Assembly (NCBI GenBank): GCA_963783235.1
Contig: CAWAMN010000001.1
Coordinates: forward strand, 2,356,001 to 2,420,000
Source: Thiohalomonas sp963783235
GTDB lineage: Bacteria; Pseudomonadota; Gammaproteobacteria; Thiohalomonadales; Thiohalomonadaceae
Length of the DNA stretch: 64,000 bases
Reading direction: 5' to 3'
The translations under genes were made by a program, and so were the position numbers. The notes under the pieces are model-generated. The model ran no database searches, was not told where the DNA came from, and was given only the letters and a program-made list of their open reading frames with translations. The first letter of the stretch is position 1. The number at the start of each line of letters is the position of its first letter. Below are positions 51,938 to 62,070 of the stretch, in pieces.

Positions 51938-52657
51938 CTATTCCGTCGCCAGTTGCTTTGGTTCTCCGATGAGAGTTTCATAGATCCAACCGATCCGCGG
52001 CGGCTCCCCTCCGATACCGATTTTTACCCACTTCCCCCGCCGCAGGAATTCCACCAGGGGTTTGCCCCGCTCCATCACGGCGATGACTCGGTGATTGGTT
52101 CCCGGTCCACGACGGATGTTAGCGCGTTTGACGGTGATCTCTTTGGTGGGGCCGAAGACCTGCGGTTTTTCGGCCAGGAGTTCCTTGACGGTCTGCTCCA
52201 CTTGCGGGTTGGCCCGACCAGACAGCTGCCGCAGGGCGAGCAGGGCATCCTGATGTCCCTCTTCGGCCGCCCGGCTCCATAGACGCATTGCAGTCGAGAA
52301 ATCCCTTTCAACGCTATCGCTGCCGATGCTGTAAAGGGAACCAAGCGAGAACATCGCCTCCAGGTGCCCCTGATCGACTGCGCGCTGCCACCATTTGACG
52401 GCTTCCTTGTCATCAATGGCCAAACCGTACCCGTGGTGAAACATCCAACCCAATGCAAATTGGGCCTCTTTATCGCCCTCCGCGGCCAACGGACGCCATT
52501 GGCAGAAGGCCATGGCATAATCTCCCCGCTTCATGGCCTCGGCTGCCCGACTATGGATATCTTCCGGTGCGTCCGGCGGTTCTTCGGCACCGCTCACCGG
52601 TCCCGCCCCGGCAGTCAGACACAAACCGAGTGCCAATATCAGTCGCAGCCGACTCAT
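51938..52657 (-). CDS. Exported Sel1-repeat protein with a C-terminal SH3 domain
   Basis: 239 residues with a signal peptide (LRLILALGLCLTAGAGPVSGA). Three Sel1-like repeats follow (AAEGDKEAQFALGWMFHHGYG, DQGHLEAMFSLGSLY, EEGHQDALLAL). The C-terminus has a bacterial SH3-like fold (VKRANIRRGPGTNHRVIAVMERG, then WVKI...GWIYETLI). The domains suggest a periplasmic scaffold that holds peptidoglycan or a partner protein. The gene next door encodes a lytic transglycosylase, convergent. Confidence 0.85.
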   Translation of the reverse strand: MSRLRLILALGLCLTAGAGPVSGAEEPPDAPEDIHSRAAEAMKRGDYAMAFCQWRPLAAEGDKEAQFALGWMFHHGYGLAIDDKEAVKWWQRAVDQGHLEAMFSLGSLYSIGSDSVERDFSTAMRLWSRAAEEGHQDALLALRQLSGRANPQVEQTVKELLAEKPQVFGPTKEITVKRANIRRGPGTNHRVIAVMERGKPLVEFLRRGKWVKIGIGGEPPRIGWIYETLIGEPKQLATE

Positions 52658-52847
52658 CGCGAAAATCGGGCCTCTGGGTTGGATGGGTTGCCCGGAGCGA
52701 TGAAATCCGGCTCAAGGCGGGATTCACCTCCCCGCTGAGCCGGTTGCTCCGAGTACTACCAAGATTTTAGATGACATTGGCGGGGATAACAGGGGGCAGG
52801 AAATCGCTTCGGCTTATCACTTCAGCCGCCGGATGCTGCTTTGAACC

Positions 52848-52871
52848 GGGGGTGGCCCAAGGGCCACCCCC
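52848..52871 (-). terminator. Hairpin downstream of the small lipoprotein gene
   Basis: GGGGGTGGCCC and GGGCCACCCCC, perfectly paired around two bases, 8 bases past the minus-strand stop. Only a weak T-tract follows. Confidence 0.5.
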
Positions 52872-52879
52872 CGGAACCA

Positions 52880-53095
52880 TCACTGCTGGGCGCCGCCATC
52901 CTGCATATCGCCGCCATCCTGCATACCGCCGCCATCCTGCATGCCTTGGGGTTGCTGTTCGGTCCCCCCGTTCTGCGGTTCCTGCTGGAGTCCGCCCTGC
53001 TGATCTTCACCAAACTCAGAACCTTTTTCGGCACAACCGTAAAGACCAAGCACCATCAGCGCAGCCAGTGCTGCAATCATCTTCCTTGATTTCAT
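52880..53095 (-). CDS. Small lipoprotein with Gln/Gly-rich tandem repeats
   Basis: 71 residues. The ATG at 53095 follows GAGGAGAGTGCA. The signal ends at the lipobox LGLYGC, so the mature protein would be attached by Cys-20 or so. The rest is disordered: Gln/Glu/Gly-rich, ending in near-identical MQDGGG, MQDGGD, MQDGGA units. At the DNA level these are tandem 15-18-base repeats near 52880-52945. Function unknown. Confidence 0.65.
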   Translation of the reverse strand: MKSRKMIAALAALMVLGLYGCAEKGSEFGEDQQGGLQQEPQNGGTEQQPQGMQDGGGMQDGGDMQDGGAQQ

Positions 53096-53363
53096 TGCAC
53101 TCTCCTCTCTCGTCACATGACGTACAGACAATCTTTAAGCCTGCCGCTATCGGTTCACCCTTTTCAGGGACCCGAACCTTACCTGAATTTGTGCAGCAGA
53201 CGTTCAAAACGAGCGTAGACGCCCGATCTCTTGGTTGTCTATCTGTCGGCTCTCCGAAACTGGAGCTTCCCGAGGGCTGTGGCACTTGTTGGTAACTGGG
53301 GGCGTTAACCGATTAGCCGAGAAAATTGCGGGGCACTTGCAACGGAATTCGAAAAGCGGCGGT

Positions 53364-53512
53364 CTAGCAGCCTGTTGAAAAAAGGTTTTTATCCCTTCTC
53401 CCTGAGGGAGAAGGTTAGAATGAGGGGGCATAAAATCAGTAACTTAGCTTTTATTGAGTCCCCTCACCCCAGCCTCTCCCTCTGGAGAGGGTGTTTTTCA
53501 ACAGCCTGCTAG
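53364..53512. mobile_element. MITE-like element, family C (CAGGCTGTTGAAAAA ends), intact copy
   Basis: 149 bases, bounded by CTAG on both sides. The ends CAGCCTGTTGAAAAA and (inverted) CAGGCTGTTGAAAAA differ at one base. The interior has facing ccttctccctgagggagaagg and cctctccctctggagaggg motifs. A degenerate relative lies at 9441-9584. The right CTAG contains the stop codon of the minus-strand gene that starts at 53865. No coding capacity. The rest of the gap 53096-53363 shows no feature. Confidence 0.65.
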
Positions 53513-53865
53513 AGGGCTTCCGAGCTAACTCTCGATGTCTTGCGCCTTTTTTTGACCGTTTTGAAGCGGTGAATAAAGGTAATCAGCGAGCTTTCCCCGT
53601 TGCCCTGCTGTGCGCCTGAAGCGGTTCCGGCCCCGTGATCTTCGATGACGCACAGAATCCCCGCCAGCTCCAGCCGTTCCGTGAGTCGCTCAGCCTCATT
53701 GGCCACGCTGAACCGTTTCAGGACCTTCCGCGCTCCGCTGAGGAGCAGTTCGATCTTCTCGTCCGATAAGCCGATATCCAGGATCAGATTGCTTTTCACG
53801 GTCGCAGCGTCCTTGCCGGGCGCCAGCTTCCCCGTAAAAACAACATGATATCGTTTATCGCTCAT
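53509..53865 (-). CDS. Small conserved domain protein of unknown function
   Basis: 118 residues. The first ~75 (KRYHVVFTGKLAPGKDAATVKSNL, then LLLSGARKVLKRFSVANEAERLTERLELAG, CVIED) match a small alpha/beta domain often found at the N-terminus of proteobacterial membrane proteins, where it stands before RDD or DUF805-type helices. Here it is alone, followed by a ~40-residue basic tail (KTVKKRRKTSR). Its TAG stop is within the CTAG edge of the adjoining MITE-like element, so the tail may have been cut or altered by the insertion. Confidence 0.65.
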   Translation of the reverse strand: MSDKRYHVVFTGKLAPGKDAATVKSNLILDIGLSDEKIELLLSGARKVLKRFSVANEAERLTERLELAGILCVIEDHGAGTASGAQQGNGESSLITFIHRFKTVKKRRKTSRVSSEAL

Positions 53866-54146
53866 GGCAATGCCCCATTTGTCCGCGATTTAAGGTTAGA
53901 AGAAGCAGGCTGGGCGAACTGTGACACAGATTCCAGATATCCAATCTGCCAGAGTCGACGCAAATGGTTCTCAAAAACAGAGGGCAAGAGAGCCGGGGTG
54001 CGGGCACGCAGGCATCGGCATGATGCTTTACCCCTCATCTTCTCGGTCTTGGGTGGTCATAAGCTTCTGTTTTGTGAAAGCTCCCACAGCCCGGGCTCCC
54101 GGAGTCATCGACAATGTGTCGCCGAATCCAAGCCGGATCGAATTTC

Positions 54147-54812
54147 ATGCGTTACTTCGTTTTCACTGCGCTCTTACTGTTGGCGGCGGGTTCCACCTTC
54201 GCGGAGACCCGATATGTGAGCGATCACTTGGTCATCACCATGCGCACGGGCCAGGGCAATTCGTATAAGGTACTGCGCCAACTCCATTCAGGCACCCCAC
54301 TTCACGTCCTGGAAGAGGATGGTGAATTCATTCGGGTGCGGACCGAACGGGGCACCGAAGGGTGGGTACGAGGCCAATACCTCGTTAACGAACCGGTGGC
54401 CAAAGACCGCCTGGCGGCGGCTGAAGAGAAGCTCGCCAGGCTTGATAGCGAAGCCCGTTCGCTGCGCCAGCAAGTCTCATCGCTGAAATCGGAGCGGGAT
54501 AGCTTCAAACGCGAGTTGAATGGCACGGAATCCGACAAAATTTCGCTGGAGAAACAAGTCGCCGAGCTGAAAAAGGTCGCAGCCATGCCTCTGAGGCTGC
54601 GCGAAGAGAACCAGGTGATGAAAGACCGCATTGACACCCTCGAACTGGAGCTTACACAGATAGAGCGGGTCAATGATGAGCTTCGCAACAACTCTCAGAG
54701 GGATTGGTTTATCACCGGCGCCGGCGTCCTCGGGTCGGGCATTTTCCTCGGGCTGGTTTTACCATTCATTCGTCGCAAACGCCGCAGTTCGGGGTGGTCG
54801 GACCTTCACTGA
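54147..54812 (+). CDS. SH3-domain membrane protein of the YgiM/TIGR04211 type
   Basis: 221 residues. The start at 54147 gives a signal peptide (FVFTALLLLAAGSTFAE). The bacterial SH3 domain (~20-90) has ITMRTGQGNSYKVLRQL and GTEGWVRGQYL. A coiled coil follows (~95-190, LAAAEEKLARLDSEARSLRQQ onward), then one C-terminal membrane helix (WFITGAGVLGSGIFLGLVLPF) and a basic tail. This is exactly the order in YgiM, a periplasmic inner-membrane protein whose role is not established. Confidence 0.9.
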   Translation: MRYFVFTALLLLAAGSTFAETRYVSDHLVITMRTGQGNSYKVLRQLHSGTPLHVLEEDGEFIRVRTERGTEGWVRGQYLVNEPVAKDRLAAAEEKLARLDSEARSLRQQVSSLKSERDSFKRELNGTESDKISLEKQVAELKKVAAMPLRLREENQVMKDRIDTLELELTQIERVNDELRNNSQRDWFITGAGVLGSGIFLGLVLPFIRRKRRSSGWSDLH

Positions 54813-54923
54813 GGGGACAGGCCCGCCTTCAGGCGTTGGAGTTGACTCGCCACAAATATCGCCTAAACATTGGTTGACACCCATTGGGGGTGGATTCAAA
54901 GCAACGGAAACACGGAGGTTCCA

Positions 54924-55463
54924 ATGCGATCCAAGTTCTTTAGCCATATCCTTACCGCCAGCGCCCTTACCTTGGTCATGGGTGGCACCGCCTACGCTGC
55001 CGGTGCTGGTGATTACCAGAGCCAGCAGCCGGGTCAGACCGGTGCGATGCAGCAGGACCAGATGCAGCAGCAGGCCGGGCAGGTGGACTTCTCTAACGTT
55101 TACAAGTCCAGCAGCCTGAAGGACCTCGATGTGCAGGACCCGCAGGGCGAAAGCATCGGCAAGATCGATGACGTGCTCATCGACTCCAATGGCCAGGCCT
55201 CCCATGTCGTCGTCGCCGAAGAGGGGGGTATGCTCGGTGGTGCGGGCCAGAGCTATGTGATCCCCTGGGATCAGTTGCAGATCGACGCACAGCAGCAGAC
55301 CGCATCGGTCAATGTGCCGAAAGATCAGCTGAGCACCGAGTTTTCGGCCTTCGAAGAGCTGCCGCCGACCAAACTGGACCAGCAGCAGCAACAGCAACAG
55401 CCACAGCAGCAGCCGCAGCCGCAGGACGGTATGGGCGGCTCCCCCGATTCACAGATGCAGTAA
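54924..55463 (+). CDS. Exported PRC-barrel domain protein with poly-Gln segments
   Basis: 179 residues. The start at 54924 follows ACGGAGGTTCCA. A signal peptide (ILTASALTLVMGGTAYAA) is followed by a Gln-rich linker. The PRC-barrel domain (~58-135) contains DVQDPQGESIGKIDDVLIDSNGQ and VIPWDQLQID. The C-terminal tail has a Gln tract (DQQQQQQQP and QPQPQD). PRC-barrel proteins bind other proteins or RNA; exported ones are common in halophilic and soil proteobacteria without known function. Confidence 0.85.
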   Translation: MRSKFFSHILTASALTLVMGGTAYAAGAGDYQSQQPGQTGAMQQDQMQQQAGQVDFSNVYKSSSLKDLDVQDPQGESIGKIDDVLIDSNGQASHVVVAEEGGMLGGAGQSYVIPWDQLQIDAQQQTASVNVPKDQLSTEFSAFEELPPTKLDQQQQQQQPQQQPQPQDGMGGSPDSQMQ

Positions 55464-55526
55464 AAACCGTTGGCGACGACGCGCCGTCCTCACGACGGCG
55501 CGTCGTTCGAGAGGGAGATAGAGCCG

Positions 55527-55707
55527 CTAGTGTACTGTTGCATGCTTGGCGACACATTCAGAGCCCCCAAAAAATGTCAGGACAAGGCGCAGCGCGCAGG
55601 CAATGGTTATTCCCTTGTCAAGCGCTGCAACGCCGTCACGGCGTTTTTGGGGGGCTCCCTTCGGGCGAGCCGCTGAATGCACCGCCAAGCATGCAACAGT
55701 ACACTAG
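55527..55707. mobile_element. MITE-like element, family A (TGTACTGTTGCATGC ends)
   Basis: 181 bases with near-perfect terminal inverted repeats: TGTACTGTTGCATGCTTGGC at the left and its exact complement at the right, extended imperfectly to ~35 bases. Both ends lie next to CTAG, which would be the target duplication. The interior has further self-complementary parts (aaaaaatgtc and cgtcacggcgttttt arms) and no real gene. The right CTAG holds the stop codon of the HDOD gene. A solo end of the same family is at 47422. Confidence 0.75.
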
Positions 55708-56543
55708 GCCTTCAGCAGGCGCTCAGCCTCTCGTATATCCTCCGCCGTCTCCTCGATTTCGATCACGCTGATCTCCGGGTTGAGCCCCAGCTTGGTAAAG
55801 GAGGGGACCTGCGACCAATCTTGAGTGGCCAGATAATGGTCGGTCCCGAGGTGGCTCTGCAGGTTGGCAACGATCACCACGTCCGTGTAGTCGGGCACGG
55901 AAGAGTTGTACGACAGGTTTTCGTGTTCCGCCGCGGCGTTGACGATTTCCGCCGGAAAGTTCCACGAGCTCAGAATCGCCCGACCAATCCGGGGGTGCAA
56001 GTCGTAGAGCACCTGATCGAGGGCCTTTTCGTCTTCCAATAGCTCGGGATAGTCCTCGGCCTTGGTCAGAATGGGCAGCGCCCCGATATCGTGGGTCAAG
56101 CCGGCCAACATAGCCTGTTCCGGAGAGAGTCGGGTGTACTGGGCGGCCAGCACATGGGCGATCGCCGCCACGAAAGAAGTATGCTCCCAAAGTTGATGGA
56201 GCTTCTTGTCCGTCAGTTCCGTGGTGGGCTGAAACATCTGTTTGACCACCATGCTGGTGGCGAAATCCCGCACCAGCTTCATGCCCAGGCGGGCCACCGC
56301 CGCATCCAGGGTTTCAATCTGTCGACCCGCACGCATCAGCGGACTGTTGGCGACCTGGACAAGGCGGGCGGACAGTGCGGCATCGGTCGCGATGATTCCG
56401 GTCAGGTCGTTGACAGAGGCCTCTTCATCGTCCGCCACATCCCGCACCTTGAGTGCCACTTCCGGAAGCGTCGGCAGAACCAGCCGTTTGCTCTTCAGGT
56501 CTTCGAGTAGATCATTTAGAAACTGGCGGGAAAGGGGCGTCAT
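55704..56543 (-). CDS. HDOD-domain signalling protein
   Basis: 279 residues. The start at 56543 follows AAGGAGTTCTGGG. The HDOD fold, a degenerate HD-type phosphohydrolase, is shown by LPTLPEVALKVRDVADDEEASV, LSARLVQVANSPLMR and LDAAVARLGMKLVRDFA, then LWEHTSFVAAIAHVLAAQ and GLTHDIGALPIL. HDOD proteins usually act as regulators linked to c-di-GMP or chemotaxis rather than as enzymes. The final codon and TAG stop are at the edge of the family A MITE. Confidence 0.9.
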   Translation of the reverse strand: MTPLSRQFLNDLLEDLKSKRLVLPTLPEVALKVRDVADDEEASVNDLTGIIATDAALSARLVQVANSPLMRAGRQIETLDAAVARLGMKLVRDFATSMVVKQMFQPTTELTDKKLHQLWEHTSFVAAIAHVLAAQYTRLSPEQAMLAGLTHDIGALPILTKAEDYPELLEDEKALDQVLYDLHPRIGRAILSSWNFPAEIVNAAAEHENLSYNSSVPDYTDVVIVANLQSHLGTDHYLATQDWSQVPSFTKLGLNPEISVIEIEETAEDIREAERLLKA

Positions 56544-56605
56544 CCCAGAACTCCTTAGAAAGATTTTTTTGTTATACCTTGCGCTGGACGTGGGGCAACG
56601 GCCGC

Positions 56606-57579
56606 TCAACGCTTGACTTCGACCACCCGACTGCGGTCTTTGAAGCGAATCGTCCAACCATGCCAAGCCGCCGGCAGTTCCATCCTTTTCGGCGGATCCT
56701 TGCGCCGGCCACCAACGCGCTCTACCGTAACACGCCGTCGCGCCCCATCGTAATAGACGGTTAGGGTCAATTCGGGCAAATCCAGACGACGGGGGAAGCG
56801 TTCGTCAAAGCGCAGCCGCTCCCACTCGGGGATCCCCGGGAAGATCAGATCCTCCGGTTCGACCAGATCCAGGTCAGCAAAGGTCTCTATGCCCAGTGAG
56901 GCCAGGCGATGTTCAAGCCACCGTTCGGGATCAGCCTTATCACCCTCCCGCTCGCCCAGGGCGAGATAAAGGTTCCAGGCTTCGATATCCGCCCTCAGGC
57001 GTTCACCGGCAGGCGATTTCAGTTTCCCTCCCAAAATCAGTGATCCCGCCGCCGCAAGCAGGGCCGAACCGGTCGGAATTTCGTCCACCTCATCGATGGG
57101 ACGTCCGGCAAGAACGCGACGGGCCGTCACGCGTAGCTCCCCGCCGTCGATACGGGGGGCGCTATACTCGCATTCGCCAAACTCAAGGCGCGCCAACATT
57201 CTGAGCGGAACCGGGGCGAGACAGGTCGCATAGATGTGGGTCTTGAGCGTTCCAGTCCATCACGGGCCAGCCAGCGAAGGGCGACGCCGGGCGTGGCGAA
57301 AACGGTGCCCGTTGCACTGGAGAATCGGTTTTCGAAGCGGATTGCGAACCCCACGTCCTGCCCCGTTGGCGTCCCGGCAAGTTCGGCTACGTGTTCGGCC
57401 AGTGCGCGACAGGCCAGGCGCCTGGGTTCGATGACCAGAACCCGACCCCGCTCCCGGCACCATAGGGGCAGGCGGGTCGACTTGCCTGAACCGGTAGTGG
57501 CCTCGACAACGACATTGCCCGCGGAAAGGGCCGCCGCGAAGTCGTCGCGAAGCGCTGCGATCGGAAGCGAATCGCTCAT
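56606..57579 (-). pseudogene. HrpB-like DExH helicase remnant with a large internal deletion
   Basis: Two pieces of one helicase in different frames. The 5' piece (57579 down to ~57230) has Walker A VVVEATTGSGKSTRLPLWC and the following VLVIEPRRLACRALAEHV, FAIRFENR and FATPGVALRWLARDGL. The 3' piece (~57240 to 56606) encodes the C-terminal end (ARRVLAGRPIDEVDEIPTG, DLEPEDLIFPGIPEWERL, VGGRRKDPPKRMELP). The DEAH box, the SAT motif and the whole second RecA domain, several hundred codons, are absent. The junction lies near 57200-57245. Cannot work as a helicase. Confidence 0.82.
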
Positions 57580-57731
57580 GGTGGTCACAAACAGGGATTT
57601 GGACGGACGAACAGGGTACCTATGCACCCCGTTTTAGGCGAGAGAACCGCCCACGGCGCGATACCCTCCGGGACGCCCCCCCGCGAGCGCGCCTCTACCG
57701 CGATTGGGCCCTCTTCCGGGTGAGGCGCCGC

Positions 57732-59427
<1,696 letters not shown>

Positions 59428-59572
59428 GGATATTCTCTCGGGGGGATGCTTCGGGACAGCGAATCAACTGACAGGCATGGAATTGTACGCCATACCGCGG
59501 CGCAGCGCGTAAAAAATTACGCCGCAGACGCTACGAAACCGATGGCTTGGCCCCGGCCCGGTCTTCGTTTTT

Positions 59573-60157
59573 CTACGAGGGGCCGCCCAGCGATTGGCGC
59601 AGCTCTTTCATGCACGCCACCAGCACCGGCGGCTGATAGTAGGCGTTGGCGCCGCTCGGGCTCGGCAGGACCCACACGACGCTCCCCCCGATGGCCTCCG
59701 GCTGCCGGCCGAGGCCGGCGCGAGGGCTCGCAAATGCCTGTCGGTAAGCTCCCAGACCGAGTACTGCGACGACACGGGGCCGGTAGCACAGCAGCTTGTG
59801 GCGTAGACGCCCGGCCCCCTCGCGCAACTCCCGTTTGGTGAGATCGTTCGCCCCTCGTGTGGCGCGGTCCACGAGGTTGGTCACACCAAGCCCTCGCCCC
59901 AGTAATCTATCTTCTTCGAAAGGAGAGTAGAGCCGCTCGGTAAAACCGGCCTGATGGAGGGCGGGCCAGAAGCGGTTGCCGGGACGGGCGAAGTGGTGAC
60001 CCACGACCGCCGTATAAAGTCCCGGATTGATCCCGCAGAACACCACCGAGAGCCCGGGCGCCAGCAGATCGGGAACTCTCCGGTTAACGGCCGCTTCCAG
60101 GTCCCGCCGACTCGGACGCAGGCGCCCTTCGTGCAATGCCAATTGCCGCTCATCCAT
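59573..60157 (-). CDS. mug: G/U mismatch-specific DNA glycosylase
   Basis: Removes uracil or ethenocytosine opposite guanine. 194 residues of the UDG superfamily: FCGINPGLYTAVVGHHFARPGNRFW (catalytic Asn in INPG), GVTNLVDRATRGANDL, VVAVLGLGAYR and the C-terminal LPSPSGANAYY loop (the family's NPSG motif with Ser for Asn). The length is slightly greater than E. coli Mug. Alone between the helicase and the DUF89 gene. Confidence 0.9.
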   Translation of the reverse strand: MDERQLALHEGRLRPSRRDLEAAVNRRVPDLLAPGLSVVFCGINPGLYTAVVGHHFARPGNRFWPALHQAGFTERLYSPFEEDRLLGRGLGVTNLVDRATRGANDLTKRELREGAGRLRHKLLCYRPRVVAVLGLGAYRQAFASPRAGLGRQPEAIGGSVVWVLPSPSGANAYYQPPVLVACMKELRQSLGGPS

Positions 60158-60226
60158 ACTCCAAAGGTAGAGCCACTTAACGACAGGGCAGCGCGCCGGC
60201 GCCGGGCTCCCCGAGCCTGCTCCCGC

Positions 60227-61075
60227 TCAGGCCGGGGCATCCTCCATCACCACCAATCCGCGCTCGGGGACATCAAGGTGATCGGCGATCACCGTGCACT
60301 TGGCCTGAAGCAGAAAGAACAGACCCGCCCTGCTCCCGTTCAGGCTTTCATAGTTGGCCATGCCCTTGGCAATGACAAGGTCGGCCGCATCGAAGCGCTC
60401 ACGCAGCTCCGGGGCGGTCTGCTCGAACAGGGTGCCCAGCATGGCGCCGCCACTGTCGATCACCTCGCAGACATCGCAAAGGCCGGCGGCCAGAGCGTCG
60501 TCCCGAGTGGCGTCGTTGACGGCGGGACCGCCCTTGACCACGTAGGTGACCGGCTGCGGAAGCTGCTCGATGAGCAGACGGTCCATCACGGTTTCACCGG
60601 CGTTATCGGCCAGGTAGAGCACGCTTTTCGCCCGGCCAAGCGCACCATACAACCGCGGGCGATGATCGATGGCGAAAGACCCGTCGAGGACGCGGCGTAT
60701 GCTGGCCTCGAGGTCATACTCCGATGCCACCCCCAAATCGATGATGTTGCCGGCAACCGCAAGTCTCAACGCCGTATCCAGAGGATCGCCGCTTGAGGCC
60801 AGAAGCGCGCCGAGCCGGGGGTAGAGGCTCAGGGCATGTTCGGTCGCCGCCCGTTTGGCTTCGCGATAGGGGTCGGGATTGCCGCTAAGGGTCCGAACCA
60901 GGGCGTGGACCCGGGTTGCCTTGACCGGAGCGACCACATCGCCGGGCAAGGCGCTGAGTTCACCATTGACCGCATCGACCAGCGACTCGATGCTCTCCGC
61001 GCTGACCCCGGCAAGCTCGGCGGCGCTTCGGGCTTGACGAAGAAAGCATTGATGACAGGCAGGCTGGGCTTTCAT
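60227..61075 (-). CDS. DUF89 (ARMT1-like) metal-dependent phosphatase family protein
   Basis: 282 residues. The start at 61075 (MKAQPACHQCFLRQA) gives the CxxC N-terminus typical of prokaryotic DUF89 proteins. The metal-site motif LYLADNAGETVMDRLLI and KGGPAVNDATRDDA, followed by DSGGAMLGT and IAKGMANYESL, are all family marks. DUF89 proteins are damage-control phosphatases acting on phospho-metabolites; the substrate of this branch is not known. Confidence 0.9.
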   Translation of the reverse strand: MKAQPACHQCFLRQARSAAELAGVSAESIESLVDAVNGELSALPGDVVAPVKATRVHALVRTLSGNPDPYREAKRAATEHALSLYPRLGALLASSGDPLDTALRLAVAGNIIDLGVASEYDLEASIRRVLDGSFAIDHRPRLYGALGRAKSVLYLADNAGETVMDRLLIEQLPQPVTYVVKGGPAVNDATRDDALAAGLCDVCEVIDSGGAMLGTLFEQTAPELRERFDAADLVIAKGMANYESLNGSRAGLFFLLQAKCTVIADHLDVPERGLVVMEDAPA

Positions 61076-61192
61076 AGGCGATTCAAAAAAGGGATTGGAA
61101 TCGAAACAGGATAACAGTCGACGAGAAACAACATGGCTCGGCATACGGTTCTATAGTCGTCTTTAGCCGGACCGACCACGGAGGGTGAGGCC

Positions 61193-61423
61193 ATGATCGA
61201 CCATACCGGATTGGGAGTCACCGACTACAGCAGGAGCCGTGAATTCTACCGGCAGGCCCTGGCCTCGCCGGGCTATCGGATCCTTGCCGAATTCGGCGAT
61301 GATGCCGCCGGCTATGGGGCCGAAGGCTACTTCGCCGCTTTTGCCCTCGATCCCGACGGTCACAATGTCGAGGTGTTCTACCACGAAGACCGGAGCAAAC
61401 GGCGCTCGCGAGGCGAACCGTGA
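61193..61423 (+). pseudogene. VOC-family protein with an internal in-frame deletion
   Basis: 76 residues; VOC (glyoxalase/bleomycin-resistance fold) proteins usually have ~125-130. The start (IDHTGLGVTDYSRSREFYRQAL, GYRILAEFGDDAAGYGA) and the end (YFAAFALDPDGHNVEVFYHE) are typical, but the ~45 residues that normally lie between, including the second metal-binding His strand, are missing without loss of frame. The ribosome site GGAGGGTGAGGCC is kept. Its stop overlaps the next gene's GTG start (GTGA). It may be a remnant or a shortened half-fold. Confidence 0.65.
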
Positions 61424-61914
61424 CGCCCGGCCGCGCGCTGCTGACCGCAGCCGCCCTGGGCCTGATTGCCGGCTCCAGGAGCATGATGGCGCCGGCAGTG
61501 GTCGCTCGGCAGCTGAACCGAGCCGATCCTTCCTCGGCTCATCACGGACGGCATTCGCAACTGAGCGCTGCGACAACCGGCTTGGCCGTTGCTGCGACAA
61601 CCGGCTTGGCCGTTGCGGAAATCGTGGCCGACAAAACGCCCGCCGTCGGTTCACGGCTGGAGCCCGCCCCGCTGATTTTCCGGGCCGCCAGTGGGGCGAT
61701 CTCTTCCGCCGTTCTGGCCTCGCGGTTGGGTGCCGGACGCGGCTCTTCGGCTGCTATCGGTGCGCTGAGCGCCATCGCCGGGGCTTACGCCTTGGCTTCG
61801 GCCAGACGCCGAATCACGGGCACCTACCGCGTGCCGGACCCGGTGATAGGTGCACTCGAAGACGGTCTGGCGCTCGGCGTTGCCACCTTTGTCGCCGTGA
61901 GAAGTCATGGCTGA
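61420..61914 (+). CDS. DUF4126-type membrane protein
   Basis: 164 residues, GTG start overlapping the VOC stop (GTGA). Four to five weak membrane segments of Ala/Gly-rich type, with GLIAGSRSMMAPAVVAR near the N-terminus, which is the family signature of DUF4126. It contains a perfect 24-base in-frame tandem duplication (61567-61614) that doubles the eight residues AATTGLAV. Function unknown. Confidence 0.75.
   Translation: MTPGRALLTAAALGLIAGSRSMMAPAVVARQLNRADPSSAHHGRHSQLSAATTGLAVAATTGLAVAEIVADKTPAVGSRLEPAPLIFRAASGAISSAVLASRLGAGRGSSAAIGALSAIAGAYALASARRRITGTYRVPDPVIGALEDGLALGVATFVAVRSHG
61567..61614. repeat. Perfect 24-base tandem duplication
   Basis: Two identical 24-base units (beginning GCTGCGACAACCGG) within the DUF4126 gene; being a multiple of three, they leave the frame intact. 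The lack of any difference suggests a recent event. Confidence 0.9.
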
Positions 61915-62070
61915 GGGAATTCGGCTGGAGCTTCGCGCGCCGGGCGATGCGACCAATGTCGCCCCGGCAGGTTCGAAATGATCCCGACGCACCCGGTTTG
62001 GCGCCTCTCCCCACTAGCGATTCTACTTTTAATGGCTAGGCTTTAAGCAGAGGAACAGGAGAGGAAGGCT

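Noticed and set aside
55470..55676. 68-codon frame in the gap after the PRC-barrel gene
   Set aside because: Lies almost entirely inside the inverted-repeat element; it results from the palindromic sequence.
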